The notes under the pieces are model-generated. The model made no database searches and was not told the origin of the DNA. It saw only the letters and a program-made list of their open reading frames with translations. A stretch of 64,000 bases of DNA from Cytidiella melzeri. Its lineage: Eukaryota; Basidiomycota; Agaricomycetes; Polyporales; Irpicaceae. Each line of letters opens with the position of its first letter. Positions within the stretch are counted from its first letter, which is position 1. The stretch lies in the NCBI GenBank assembly GCA_022592445.1, contig JABYQR010000037.1:145691-209690 (forward strand), read 5' to 3'. The position numbers were made by a program, and so were the translations under genes. Shown piece after piece: positions 23,245-35,412 of the stretch.

Positions 23245-25123
23245 TTACTCGAGCACACGAAGCTCACCGCGCCTAGTGCCAATTACCACTGTCCCAGTAA
23301 TCTCCGAGAGTGCACAATGTGTCAAATCATCTGGGCCTATTTGTTACGTCGTCAACAAAACGTATGACAGAGAATGCACGCTTACCTCTAAGATCGTAAG
23401 AGTTCTCAACTTCGTGTATACACCTTCCTTGAATGTGATTCTGCTGAATACCACTCGGCCCAACAGCATTGCCACCCGTCTCCGCATTGCTTTCAGACCA
23501 GTGGTTGTTTGTGGCAAACCCAAAGACGGAACGGCCCATGCTCGAACGATGTCGCTCCACCCAGACTCCGCGTTTCCCCTGAGAGCCAAGTGCGCACGTA
23601 GAAATGAAGCCGCGCGAGCCTGGTGTGTGACCGCTTCTAGCTGGGTGTGTCTGGCCACTAGTAACATTTGCAAACTGCGCCATGTAATGCGATGCCAGAA
23701 GCGTGACGTTCATATCAAGAGGAAGAGACGGGGATCCTCGTGTGGTCAGAGGCGGAGTTGATGTAGGAGAATGGGGCAGTCGCGCTTCGACCGCGAAGTG
23801 AAACAAACCACGCAAGACGTCGTACGCCAGGAACGTAGACGTGACTGTCTGTGTATCTCCAGAATAGGTAGTTCGCGGCTCTGAAAACATCGCCCCTCGC
23901 ATGTTCATAGACACGTTCGGGTAAGGAAATTGAGTAAGAGGGACATTCCTTTGTCCCCGAAAGTTCAACATATCTGGCTGCAAGGTCTTTTTAGCTTTAG
24001 ATACAGGAGTATCGCTAACCTCTGCCAGAAATTCAAGTGTGAGCAGGTCCACAGTGTGGGTCTGGACACATATAAGATGGTGTGGCGTTAGGAAGTGCGC
24101 AGAAAGGACCATGGTGTACTATGGTCTCTGCTTCAATGCACGGCAGTGGCAGAACAAATCAGCTTTGCGCTCACAACCTCGTCCTCGACGTCTTCGATCT
24201 CCACTTGCCAGTACGACTCCGTAGGCCAGTTCCAGAAGTGCAAAGTGTTTGAAAAACTGAACACAAGCACCTTCGAAGTGGGGTCGATTGCTCTTATGAT
24301 ATGCGTCGAAAAGGGCCCATTCGCGATGCTGGCGATGATTTTCGGCTCTAGCTCGCTCGAGGTCGGATCTATCCCCAAAATCGTCGTGACTGGCTGCTCG
24401 GATGTCAGCATCATCGACGAGGTCACAAGCTACCTGAGCGAAACAACCTACCTGACTGGAAAGCGCGAGAATGATTGTGTCGTCTTCTGGATCTATACAC
24501 GCCGCAGATGAGAGACAATGCCCATAGATCTCCTCCTGCAGTTTGCAAGCAGGCTTCAACGTTCTCCACGCCCAGGTGCCTTTGCGCGAGAGGCCGGGAT
24601 CGCCTGTGTTCTCATCCAGCGGATAAAGATCCCAGATTTCATAGCAGCTGTCTTGAAACACCACCACCAGCCAGCGGTCGAGAAGCATGTGAAAGTCCTG
24701 GATGGACCTTACTCTGGGACTGTATGTGTAACCTGGGTGATGCGGTGACACATCAGGTTGAAGAGATTGTGCGGGTCGGTGAGGACGGAGCCACGACGTT
24801 GCGGTAGCATGGACAGACGTGGCTAGTGTCTCCAGATCCCCGCTACGTACGTCCAGTCTCCCAGATCTAGAATTGATGAAATGAGGCACTGGTAAGTGCT
24901 TTGACTGAGCTTGAAGAACAGCCTCCCAAATTGGCCTTTCGTGGCTCAAGAGAAAGCACCGTCTGCATGTCTAGTGGTATGATGAGCGATCACAGTGATT
25001 TCTGCTATCCTTTGCAATACTAGTGCGCGCACGCACCTTGCGCAAGTTCAAAACGTCTGAAACGTCGGTATGGGCTAAGATATACATCACTACCTCGTTG
25101 GGAAGGTCCAAGAAGGAGGCCAT
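23245..25123 (-). CDS. F-box protein, copy 2 of a tandem pair
   Basis: Paralogue of the preceding gene. F-box MASFLDLPNEVVMYILAHTDVSDVLNLRK, then an intron whose acceptor before TCRRCFLLSHERPIWE restores the same junction as in copy 1. Shared blocks are LDRWLVVVFQDSCYEIWDLYP, TLHFWNWPTESYW, HFLTPHHLICVQ, STCALGSQGKRGVWVE and CALSEITGTVVIGTRRGE. A last intron with GTAAGC donor and TAG acceptor at about 23342 joins YDLR to GPDDLTHCALSE; copy 1 reads straight through here. It ends soon after (ELRVLE), so its C-terminus is shorter than that of copy 1. A role as SCF substrate receptor is inferred from the F-box. Confidence 0.8.
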
Positions 25124-25389
25124 CAAGTGGGTTTCGCTGGTACTGTAGCTAATGGCCTGGTCAGAGTCGTTTGTACGATGAGAGCATTGTACAAACCGGA
25201 GCCCCGAGCGTTTTTCCTTGTCGTTGCACGGACTTTCAGTTGACTGGAGGTAGTAACAAGTAAAGGGACGAACTACGCGCCTTGCCAAAGACGGTTGTCG
25301 GCGCGGCCGGTAACTCAGAATTCAAGCAAACCCCTTGCCGGAGATTTCTCAGCAGTGACCGAACTCCCTTCACTCAACCACAAGCCACC
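25124..25389. promoter_or_regulatory. Divergent promoter F-box copy 2 / GRX5
   Basis: 266 bp between outward-facing ATGs. No TATA box is evident. The GRX5 ATG has a strong context (GCCACCATGTTC). Confidence 0.5.
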
Positions 25390-26027
25390 ATGTTCCGCTC
25401 TGCATTCCGTGCTACCGTAAGTCTCCGCAGTGTAACTACAGCATTGCAAAAGGTTTACCTCTACTTCTTCAGCTTTCACCGCTCCGAGTGACACCAGCAG
25501 TCACACCACGCTCTCTCGCCATTGCGCGTCGGTTCATCACGCAGGAGGCCAAACAACAAATCCAGAAGGCTATCGATGCTACGCCAGTAGTTCTCTTCAT
25601 GAAGGGGACACCTGAGCAGCCGCAGTGCGGTTTCTCGCGCGCAGCAATACAAGTGCTGGAGCTGCAGGGTGTACCTTCGGACAAGCTCAAGACGTTTGAC
25701 GTGTTGCAGGACAGCGAGCTGAGGAGTGGTATCAAGGAATTCTCGTGCGTGTTAAATGATGTTCTCTTCATACGTTCGCTGGCTAACGAAGATGCGTTCA
25801 CAGCGAATGGCCAACAATTCCGCAGTTGTATGTGGCAGGAGAGTTCGTGGGTGGTTGTGACATATTGTTGAGCAGTAAGTACTTGTCCGCTAACTGCTGG
25901 CGTGATTCGCCTACTGAGTATGTCCACGTTCACAGTGCACCAATCCGGCGAGCTTGAAGAGCTTCTGGAGAAAAAGGGAGTCCTTCCTCCGCTCGAGAAG
26001 GTCCCCTCAGAGATGACAAAGTCATGA
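25390..26027 (+). CDS. GRX5: Mitochondrial monothiol glutaredoxin
   Basis: Four exons (25390-25416, 25473-25744, 25804-25874, 25936-26027), all in frame, 153 residues. A basic, Ser/Thr/Arg-rich N-terminus without acidic residues (MFRSAFRAT...RSLAIARRF) looks like a mitochondrial presequence. The domain shows [20 protein letters not shown] with the monothiol CGFS site, then [19 protein letters not shown], giving the TIPQ cis-Pro loop and GG-CD glutathione site. Grx5 carries a glutathione-coordinated 2Fe-2S cluster from the Isu scaffold and Hsp70 to acceptor proteins in the mitochondrial matrix. The first exon is only 27 nt long. It converges on ZIM17 with 99 bp between stop codons. Confidence 0.95.
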
Positions 26028-26126
26028 TCTATTAGATGACTCTACCTGCATGTACGGCTGTTATACTCCATAATTGCATTCTATAAGCACCCATACTGCA
26101 CAACACTATACATTTCCAGCCCAGCT

Positions 26127-27064
26127 TCATTCCGGCGCATACTCAAGTGTAAGCGACCCATCTGTCGCCCCTCGCCTAACCTTCTCGCCCTTGGCCTTCA
26201 TGAGATCCTCAATCGTTCTCAACTTGCCATCCTCCGTGCTGTCTTTGAACCAACTCAAGTGATCCGCTATGAGATGCCTGCAAAGCAACAAGCACAAATG
26301 AGCATTCACTGTCAAGCACTCAACAGCATACGTGGAACAGCCATGCTATACATAGCTCGTGCATCTAGTGCCGTTCTATCTGTCTAATGTTCGCGAAATA
26401 CCTACGATCATCGCAATGCATGCACAAACCACCTGCCGGCTGCACTCCGGCGCGGTATCCTCATGGGAAAACAAACACACACTCACCTATTCTTACATCC
26501 CGGACACTGCACAATGACTATCCCCCTTTCGTAACTCCTCTTCGTGAATTCATGAGTCGAACGTGTGTCGCACTCGGACACGGTACATGTGAACGTCAGC
26601 GACAGCCGTGGCTCCTCTGGCTGGGTTTCGTACGGAGGCGTATGCTCCGCCACTTTGTTCGCCGTGTCCACGTCCGATTTTGCCACTGACGTGGTATCGG
26701 TTTGCGTGGAAGTCTTCAATTCGCCGGTAACGGGTGCGCGTTCTGGGTTTTTGTATGGTGCTTCGTCTGTCAGGACTTGAAATCGGGACTGCTCCGCACC
26801 GTCTTTTGCAGTGGACACGTCTGATTTGGACACGGACGTGGTGTCGGTTTGAGGGGCAAAAGGTGTGCCATAGCCATTCCACGTTAGTGCAGAACAAGTG
26901 AACGGTCTGAACCTAGTATTCCCTATCGTCCTGCTCGCATTGAGATTTGAGAGCCGGTGGTGGTGTCTGCAAACAGAGTGAGACGACCGGCGAAGTGAAG
27001 CCTGAGAAACACCATGCACGGCCGTGCGCGTGACTCTAGCAAAAGTAGGAAGACCTCTCGTCAT
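26127..27064 (-). CDS. ZIM17: DNL-type zinc finger, mitochondrial Hsp70 escort protein
   Basis: Two exons joined by an intron with GTGAGT donor directly after CPGCKN. A long Arg/His/Ser-rich N-terminus (MTRGLPTFARVTRTAV...RSSHSVCRHHHRL) fits a mitochondrial presequence. The DNL domain is FTCTVSECDTRSTHEF, TKRSYERGIVIVQCPGCKN, then RHLIADHLSWFKD. The first cysteine pair is spaced CX4C, where many homologues have CX2C. Between presequence and domain, a Thr/Ser-rich linker contains two copies of a QTDTTSV(S/A)KSDV module about 45 residues apart. Zim17/Hep1 keeps matrix Hsp70 (Ssc1, Ssq1) soluble and supports import and Fe-S cluster assembly. The linker duplication is unusual and is not needed for the call. 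Confidence 0.9.
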
Positions 27065-27654
27065 TTTGTGTGTAGCAGGAATAGAGCAAAGCAGAAAGAC
27101 AGTTGGGTATGGAAACGATAGGCGTTGGTCCGTTGGAGGTCTGCTACAATGCCTGGCAGGAATGCACGCAAGCAAATTTGGGACGCGATCCCGTGATATA
27201 GCGTAATCAATCACATGCGCATACATACTTACGCGTCTTCGAATTCAGCCCGAATCGCGACGCGTTTCGGCCTGCCTTCAAATATTATTGCTGCCCTTAA
27301 GAATGTACATTTTGACAGCAAACCTAAGCACACGCGTGCGAGGCCCTCGAGTCCTGAGGTCAGACCGGTCAAGACGGAGGCTGACACTACTACTGGTGTA
27401 AGAACTACATAGCTAAGCATTGCTGTGGCAAACACAATCGGAAAACCTAGCATACAGCTAACGTATACGTGCAACCGTTTAGTATCATCTATCACAATCC
27501 GTTTCCTTTACAGTCGACCCATAAATCGCAGCTGACCCCGTTCGCAGATGTCCATGTCAGAGGTGAACACACCACCAACATCCCCAAACGACTGTTCCAA
27601 TCCATGTCCACCCTAGTACTAACCCACCTGAACCCAAACCCCGGGTTCGTCTTC
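27065..27654. other. Intergenic; one weak hydrophobic ORF
   Basis: Holds the ZIM17 promoter and the 3' end of the Zn2Cys6 gene. An open frame at 27229-27495 (-) encodes 88 hydrophobic residues (PIVFATAMLSYVVLTPVVV core). I recognise no family and no promoter for it, so it is not called as a gene. Confidence 0.35.
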
Positions 27655-30600
27655 TTACTGACGCTGATGAGGCTGGTTATACTCGTCCAACAACCCGCTC
27701 TGGTGCATAAACTCCGTCCACCGCGCCCCAATTTGCGAGTCCCTCGATGCGAGACCGAGGGTGACGAGCTCAGAAGGGGGCATGTTGAACACTGGTTCAC
27801 CACCAACAGTATTAGCAGCAGCAGATGATGATGATGAAGAAGACCCCGTCCGCTGCTGCAGCGGTTCTTGTCGGCCGCCTTGCGCAAGGTGGTGATGATG
27901 GTGGTGGTGGTGAACAGCGCTCTCCTGACGGCGCATGTAGCTCTGGGGAGCGGAAGGCGGGGCGTGTCCATAATCCGCGTATTGAGAGTGCTGGACAGCT
28001 GGGATGGTGGGTTCAGAGTGTTGTGAGCCCGGGTACGGCATGAGATGTTGAGAGGTGTATTGCTGGTGCTGGTGCTGTTGCTGTTGCTGGTGGTGGTGTG
28101 GCTGGTGTTGTGAAGGCCAGTCGTATCTTGGCGACTGTGTCTGCGGATACGACGACATCCCGTAATACGAGCCTTGGTGTTGTTGGTGTGAGGGGTACGA
28201 ATCAGGAGAAGAGTACTGCTGCGAGCCTCGCATTCGAGCGTCTTGCTGCATCCACGCATGGCCCGGCATGACAGGGACCTGAGACATGATAGTAGACTGA
28301 ATGGACGAGACCATCTGTGCCGGACAAGGCAAGTCCGGCGACAAGTTCGAGTCGTACATTGATGATGATGGAGACGGCTCTACGACTGCGTGCGAAGGCT
28401 CTGGGCTATTATTGTACGGTGACGCCTGCTTGGAAGAGCTAGTAGCGACCAGACGTGTCTTGCCCGCGAAGATCTCCAATTCATCTTCCTCTTCCACTTT
28501 CACGGTCCACTGCGAGCCGTCCTGTGCGGGGTCACTCCTAGCAGCCGTGAGAGCCACGTGCGCCTTCTCACTCAGCTTCGTCAGGATAGGCTAGCACCCA
28601 AATCAAAAGAGTGAATGGCAGTTTTTTTCCGGGTGAAACCGAGGGCGATTTCTAACGTACCAGAGCTTTAGCAGCGCGGCGACTGAGCTTTGATGCGTTT
28701 GAAAACAGCTCACACGCTGTGTCAAGTTGTAGAATAGCGGAAGGAGCCAAAGGGGATTTGGGGCCCCTGGTGACGACTGTGCCAAAAACAACCTAAATGC
28801 ACAACAACGTGAGCCGCGAGTGATGACAGGAAGAACAGACGCCGTACTAACCGCGGCGGAGAAAGCGTATGTCCATATGAGCCAGAACCGAGAACATACA
28901 CCTGGATAAAGAGCGTATTGATTCTTGATCGTCGTGAGGATGGTAACAGATGCGCGGTACGCAGCCAAGAACGATGGCGCGTAATTGCTGCGGACCGGGT
29001 TTGTAGGACAGTCAATGATGGCCTGCGCAAAGAAGCTTCTGTGTATCCACAGCAGGACTAGAGAGATAAAGAAACGACGTATCGGGTCGCGTGAGCAATC
29101 ATTTCCACTCCGCTCGCATGAAGTTCAGGGTTACTTACCTACTTCACGGCAATTAGACAAGACGAACCGTTCCATGGACGTGGACAGAGGTACAGATTCC
29201 TCATCACCGGAAGGTGAGACAATCTCCTCCAAAATGGCGGTCACTTCCGGAGGGACAGGAAACTCCCGTACTTTCCGGTCGAGCTCCATGATCGTGGCGT
29301 AGCTCGGAGGCTCTGCTGCAAGAGCCCGGTGAGCAACCTCAGATACACACTGCATCGCAAACCGACATCCCCAGCTCTGGACTGTAATTGCCGAAACCAG
29401 CGATCAGCCACAAGGAAGCAGTATCCAGCAATTTAAAGACATACATTCTGCGTGTGAATCAGGTTCTTCATCCTCCGTTTGAGTGACCCCACCTTCGGGC
29501 GGCGTAATGGGGGTTCCAGGATACCTACAATCGATAAAGTCTCGAGAGAGCGTCGGCGGCCTTCCCGTAGCAAGACTCTGGTGAAGAACGCGTTTAGACA
29601 GGTGAATGTCCGTGTACACCTGAATTGACTGAACGAACCTGCCATGCGTCACCGATAAAAATATCCCAGAACAGAACACGTCGACGCTGGACGTCCGTTT
29701 CCTTGAGTCCCCAGCGAGCACTGTCTCGGTCTGGTCACGCGGTCGTTAACTCCTCCGAGCCTTAAAATCGAACTCTGATGAAGAGGAATGACTCACGGAG
29801 ACCAATCTGAATAACAAACGACGTAGCATTGAATTCAGTCGTATCAGGCCAGACGATTATGACAAAGATGTTACGTACACTTTGGGCGAGTTGGCTAGAC
29901 AAAGTCAGGAGAGACCACGCCGTTTCAATCGACGAATCACGCTCTGTACCCGACATTGCGACATAGTTGCTAAGCAGCCGCAGTGCCTGGATAGTCACCA
30001 TTGAGGGCTTCTCCAATACGGGCTGTAGACATAACGCGGCCCTCGCGAGATGATAATAGTGTTCGCCTTCTCCGGTTTGGTTCTCGTGGTCGCGCTCGAT
30101 AAGCGTGCCGATGGCGCAGGCTAGAAAGACCACGGCAATATCGTGAGGACCTGAGTAGTCGTGCATGGGACTCCCCTCGGGTATGTTCATCGGCTGCTTG
30201 TATATAAATGGGATCATCTCGTCAACGAGCTGTTGGGGCGTGAGACCACGAAAGAGCCACGCAGCGCCCTCTACGTAGGCTTGTGCGAGGCGGAGGGTTC
30301 GGTCATAAGGAGGGAGGTAGGTGATTATCATCTGGTGAACGTCTGCTGTCGCTCCGATGGGAGAGAAAGGGAATGCAGCAGAGAACCGCGTTAGTTCGCC
30401 CGCTATTGGCGGTGTCATTGAGTCTCGTGTAGAGTCTGGTGACTGGTTGCCAATAGACGGAGAAGCCGGTAATGAGGGGCTGTCTGAGTTCTGGGTGATA
30501 CGAGGTAAGCATGTCACCACGAAGCCGCAGGCCATAGCACTCACTGATAGCAGGTACTGATTGGGTAAGAGTAAGCGAGTACTCGGAATTCAACAAGATG

Positions 30601-31462
30601 AACTAAGCGACTTGCCTCTGTCCCACCAGTTGGTCCAAAAAACCGGGAAATACCATGTTCAGATACCGACAGCGTCCCGAAGGCATCGATGATATTTGAC
30701 GTTGGCAGTGGTGACTGATTGGCAATGATGTCGTCCTCGAGCTCCTGCTCAACGGTATCGGCCGCTACGAGGTCATCACGTAAAAGGGGATGTGTATCGT
30801 TGGAGCCCTTTGCGTGCAGAATGGCCAGCGCATCCTCCAACTGTCGTATTCGATCCTTCATCTTCGCTATTCGTTTGTGCAGATGCTCGGTGGCAGCTAA
30901 CACGAACCTGTTGAGTAAGTTGAGAATCGTGCTGTAGAGCATAACGCCCGCTCTTGACGCTTACCTGGTGCCCTGTCCCGTAGCCAGACTCCCTAGGTGT
31001 CGAGGTCAGTTTGATGAGCAACTCGAAAGCTGAAGAGATCGCTGCATACCATTCGGACAGAGAGCTGCACATCCTCGGCGCTGGCGGCAGTCCCTGGTGA
31101 ATACCCTGGGGACACAACGCTGCCATAATGGAGCTCATACCTGGCAAGATTTGCAGGGAATGGACTTGTCGCATCGAATCTGAGGTGGAGGTGAGCATGG
31201 CCACCAGTCAAGAGGAGTCGACTTGGGATGGTCACCTTTAACCTGTCCGAGTAGGTGGTAGTAAGAGAATGAGAGAGCAGGAATGAAGAATGAGACAGTG
31301 CGATTGATCGCACCTGCGGCACTCTGCGCACGAGATTTCGCCCCTACTGCGTTTCAGCTCTATCTCTCGCTGGTGGGAGCTGTCGAAACTCTCATCTTCG
31401 TTGTCCTTTCTGGACTGCTTGCGTTTCTGACTTGCACTGGGTCTCGAGACATCTGGTGGCAT
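27655..31462 (-). CDS. Zn2Cys6 transcription factor (agaricomycete PriB-like family)
   Basis: Many exons. The DNA-binding domain is assembled from four: CAECRR (exon 1 ends 31314), a 7-nt exon at 31242-31236 giving L-K, IRCDKSIPCKSC, and RRGCAALCPNG. The result is the CX2CX6CX5-6CX2CX6C pattern of the fungal binuclear cluster. SLATGQGTRFVLAATEHLH and a coiled coil (KRIAKMKDRIRQLEDALAIL) follow, probably for dimerisation. The middle exons (about 29.1-30.5 kb) have the helical pattern of the fungal transcription factor domain (LPPYDRTLRLAQAYVEGAAWLFRGL). The C-terminus is Gln/His/Ser-rich, with poly-His and poly-Ser runs. The CPNGS-TGQGTRFVLA sequence reminds me of the Lentinula PriB-type family; that family name is from memory. 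Nuclear regulator, targets unknown. Confidence 0.85.
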
Positions 31463-33797
31463 GGGTGCAGAAAGTAACAGTGGTTGCTACCGGAAGGGGG
31501 AGGGTCGCAGACACGTCGTTAGCCAGGCATTCGCTTATTTTAGTGTTTTCGGTGCGAGCTATGGGCGGTTCTTGTGTATGGGACAATCTGGCTCGAAAGG
31601 GGCAAAAAGAGATCTCACCCTCTCCTTCCTCCTCCTCCGCCAAACACACGAGCAGCGTTCTTGGCCAGCGTCCTCCAAATCACATGTCGCATCTGCAGCC
31701 GCTGTCGTATTATTTAGAGTGAGCGCGATAGCAGTGCACTCCGGTGAAACAGGCCACAAGACGCATACGAGTCCGCTTTATTGATATTTTTCGTACCAAC
31801 GTGAGAGAACTCTGCGCAAACTCTGCAAGTCTCTGGGTCCTCCTTATCTCTACTCGTCGCCAAACTCGTGCAGTCGGACATAATAATCAGTCATCGCGGT
31901 GACATAACCAGCTAGATCTCAGATCGTCGGAGTTCAAACACACAGAGGCCTTTCCAAGTCAGGCGCTCTCTCCAAGGAACGTTTGGCGAAACCCTCAACA
32001 ACTCACTTGCGCTCTTTTTCTTCTCTCCTGCGGATGCAATCAACTACGCTCAACAGTGTGCCGGAAACTGACACATGGTGTTCCAGCTCAGGTCACCTGG
32101 ACCGCTATGGGCTCATCAACTGCAGGCACCATGCTCCTTCGGTGCAAACGCACTGCATGTGCACCCGCTACCAATGAAAATTTGTGAGTCATCCCCGCGG
32201 TTTTATCTCAAGCTACAGGAGGTGGGTGCGGCGAAATTATTCGCCTGCAATTCCTGCCACCACATAAACGGGGTAAGCTTCGCACTCGGCACACGCACCA
32301 CCTATCTGACCATGACTTCCTCCCTTCCCAAACTCCAAACGCCACAGACCTGAAAGCATGCCTCGGATATTTGCATGCAACATCCGGCTCCGATGACACT
32401 TCGAACTTTCCCTGGAAACCTCGTTTCTGCGAATTCGCGTTCTACTTGCGCATGACATGTTGACCTCCCCACGCAGCTGGAGAACGGAGGATCACGGCTA
32501 TGGCGCCTCTCTTTGTTTCCTCTCCGCCGCTACGTCTGTACCTCAGGATACTCACCTCGAGGCCTACGTGCCAGGAAGCTTACTGCACCCACATCTGCCA
32601 CGTCTACGCACAAAAAGTCAATCGTGGCCTGAACAGAGTTCGTCCAGCTGATCACGCACACAAGTGAGCCCTACTGTTAATCGATGGTTCAGCTACGCCG
32701 CCGACCGCCCTGCAGATAAGAAGAAAAGACATTTCAACAACATCCGCCCGACGACAGATCCTGGGCGTCTTGTGGGCGTCTCACTCAGACTTGTGTTCTC
32801 CAACTGAGTCGCAGCCTTTCTTTTTACGCGCCCTGAAGATCTGAAACATTGCAAGTGTGTTTTCATTGGCGTCTCTCTCTGCAAGCTGCAAGGATCTAGT
32901 GAAATGCGGTGCTGACCGCAACTTCCAACACCGAGGTATGGCGCGCAACGCAACACGTCCCGGGGACTCCTGACGAGAGGTCACTCAAATCCGAATCTTC
33001 CCATTCGACCCACCGAGTGCATGCATTGGTTGTGTGGCAATGAACCCTATGTCGTGATCGTACGTATCAAGGTGGCTGAGCGGCGGGTACTGTACATGCT
33101 GCTAGTAGCATAGCAATAGCATGCTTACATTGCTTAGTGTGAAGATGATTGGATCACGCGATGTTGTGCTTGGTGATAACAGAACCTCCATCGTGGAAGG
33201 TAATGTTTACACGATACAAGATGACGAACAGCTCGTTCATGGGCACGACCACCTATGGCCGGGCCAGCGTCCACCAGCCACAACCGTCAAGACTCACGCA
33301 ATTATTATGGTACCTACCAATATGCAACCTTGCTCGCAGTGAACCATAGCTCACCTTGTTGTTAAATCTTCGTCCACCGTGGGTGTAGTGAAGCGTAATA
33401 CACTCAAAGACTAGGCAAAGCTATCATGCGCTGCACGAGATCGTACCTCGGAATGAAGCCACCCTCAAGCGAATCGAATCATCTTCGCAACCTCTAGACC
33501 TGCGTTACAACAACATAAATACAACCCACCAGCTAGGAAGTACAGGACACCTCTCCCGTCCTGCCAAGCTCCTCTACTATCGCTCGTTGGGACCATTCCC
33601 ATAAAACAGCATGCGCAATGGTATCAAGTAAAACCACGCAAATGAAGTCATCAAGTGCGCGAGGGCAGACCCAGCTGGCCCAACGACACCGATGCATCTG
33701 GGTATCTGTTTCCGTAACTTACTTTCGTCCGAGGACAGGAAACGTGATCTTGACTGAAAGAAAAGAGCAAATTACTTCCTCTACTCCGTCAGCCGTG
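31463..33797. other. 2.3-kb intergenic region, no gene supported
   Basis: Probably the promoter of the Zn2Cys6 gene plus unannotated sequence. Several frames of 60-95 codons exist on both strands, but none shows a motif, bias or exon structure that I can defend. A non-coding RNA or a lineage-specific small gene cannot be excluded. Confidence 0.4.
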
Positions 33798-35412
33798 CTA
33801 TGTTGAGCAGAAGCCAGAGTCGCTGACGGCTTCAGCGATCTTCGTCGCGTCGCCCAGGCGTACAATATCTAAATTGGTGCACGGGGATCCGTAAAGGCAG
33901 ACCGGAAAGTAAAAAAAATGCATCAGATACTCACTGAAATACGCGTGCGCCATGGCTTCGGCAGCAGTAAACCGCTCGTAGTGGTCGTACCGCAAAATTC
34001 GATCTAGTAGATCAATTGCTTCGGGCGTGACGTTCGGTCTGTTGTCGGTAGTTGTGAACTTTGTCCATGGCTGCTTTGGGTGACTGCTCAAAAGGAAGCG
34101 CGAATGAGTGGTGGAAGCTCTTCTTGCCGCAGCCGGAATCAAGGGTTTGCAGAGCAACGGGACACTGACCTCTCCAACAAACCAGGGTGACCCACGGTGA
34201 TATGCAAATTGTACTTCTGCATGTAACGCTCGAACGTGTCCGTGCCGAGAACCTTGACGATCCGGAATAGCTGGTCCTCGTTGTCTTTTCCCCGAAAGAA
34301 ATGCTCCCGCTTGAATATCTACCAATGTACGGTAAGAGTCGATCTTGCAAATTGAACGCGCAGAGACGTACCATGGAAGCAAGCATACATCCGACGCTCC
34401 ATAGGTCCAGACTGTAATCATATTTTTTGTCGTCGGTGAGCAACTCTGGAGCCTTGTAATACCGTGATCCCACTCGGATGTGATACTCTGTCCCAGGGTG
34501 ATAAAATTCCGCGAGGCCCCAGTCGATGAGGCGTAACTGTGAAATGGGACGATTGAACACTCGTCCGTTTGAAAACGACATAAGAGTTCACTTTACGCTG
34601 CTGGCGGTCGTACATGACGTTCCCAGGTTTGACGTCGCGGTGCATGATTCCACGAGAGTGTACGAATTCCAAAGCCTAAGACAAGCAAAGGTAAGCACCG
34701 TACGAACGCGGCAACACACGTAGAAAATTGAAAGGACAGATACTGCATTAGAATAGTCTGACAGGATTCTCCTTCATACAGGCTGCCCGTCTGCAAACAT
34801 CGAAAAATTGCGTGGCCACTTGCCACAACCCCTCTAGAACGGCCTGCGCACAACAAAGAGCAACCACACTCACCGTCAACAACTGAAACACATAATGCTT
34901 GATCTCCAACTCCGTAAAGGTCGAATACAACTCCTTCCACTCCGTGTTCTCTACAAACTCCATAATCAGACTATTCGCCCGCGACGGCGGATCGTTCACG
35001 ACGTCCAAGAGACCGACAATGTTCGGACCGCCAGTGAGGTTCCGCAGGATCTTGATTTCACGCTTGATCTTGCGCTTGTGGACTGGTTTGAGGACTTTGA
35101 TGATGCATGCGTCCTCTGTTGTCATGTCTATCCCTCGAAAGACCTGTGAACACACTGCATGGTTAGCTCCCTTTCGTGCCGTAATATCTGCATCCCCATA
35201 CACCCAAGCACACGCACCTCAGAGTACCTCCCGCCGCCGACCCTATGCATGATCTCGTAATTGTCTGGGACATTCCAGTCGATGTGGGTGCGTTCTAGGG
35301 TAATTTCCCGTGCACAATTAGCGCAGATGCCAATCGAGATGAGTGACCACATACCATAGTCATACCACGAGGACCCAAACCTCGCGTTGACGTCTGCGTA
35401 CACTCTGGACAT
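33798..35412 (-). CDS. CKA1: Casein kinase II catalytic (alpha) subunit
   Basis: About seven exons. The start [20 protein letters not shown] and the next exon ([28 protein letters not shown]) are CK2-specific; the Gly-rich loop is [29 protein letters not shown] holds the catalytic Lys and the basic substrate cluster. [14 protein letters not shown] is the catalytic loop. [15 protein letters not shown] has the DWG metal-binding motif in place of DFG, a CK2 hallmark. [13 protein letters not shown] and [17 protein letters not shown] close the activation segment. CK2 is a constitutively active, acidophilic Ser/Thr kinase in nucleus and cytosol. Some exon ends are approximate; catalytic residues are intact. 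It is the last single-copy host gene before the transposon island. Confidence 0.92.

Noticed and set aside
27229..27495. 88-codon hydrophobic ORF on the minus strand
   Set aside because: No family, no promoter, and it lies in the ZIM17 upstream region. Likely chance.
33069..33120. Possible tRNA: GGTGGCTGAGCGG resembles an A box
   Set aside because: No matching B box (GGTTCRANNCC) at a usable distance and no cloverleaf could be drawn.
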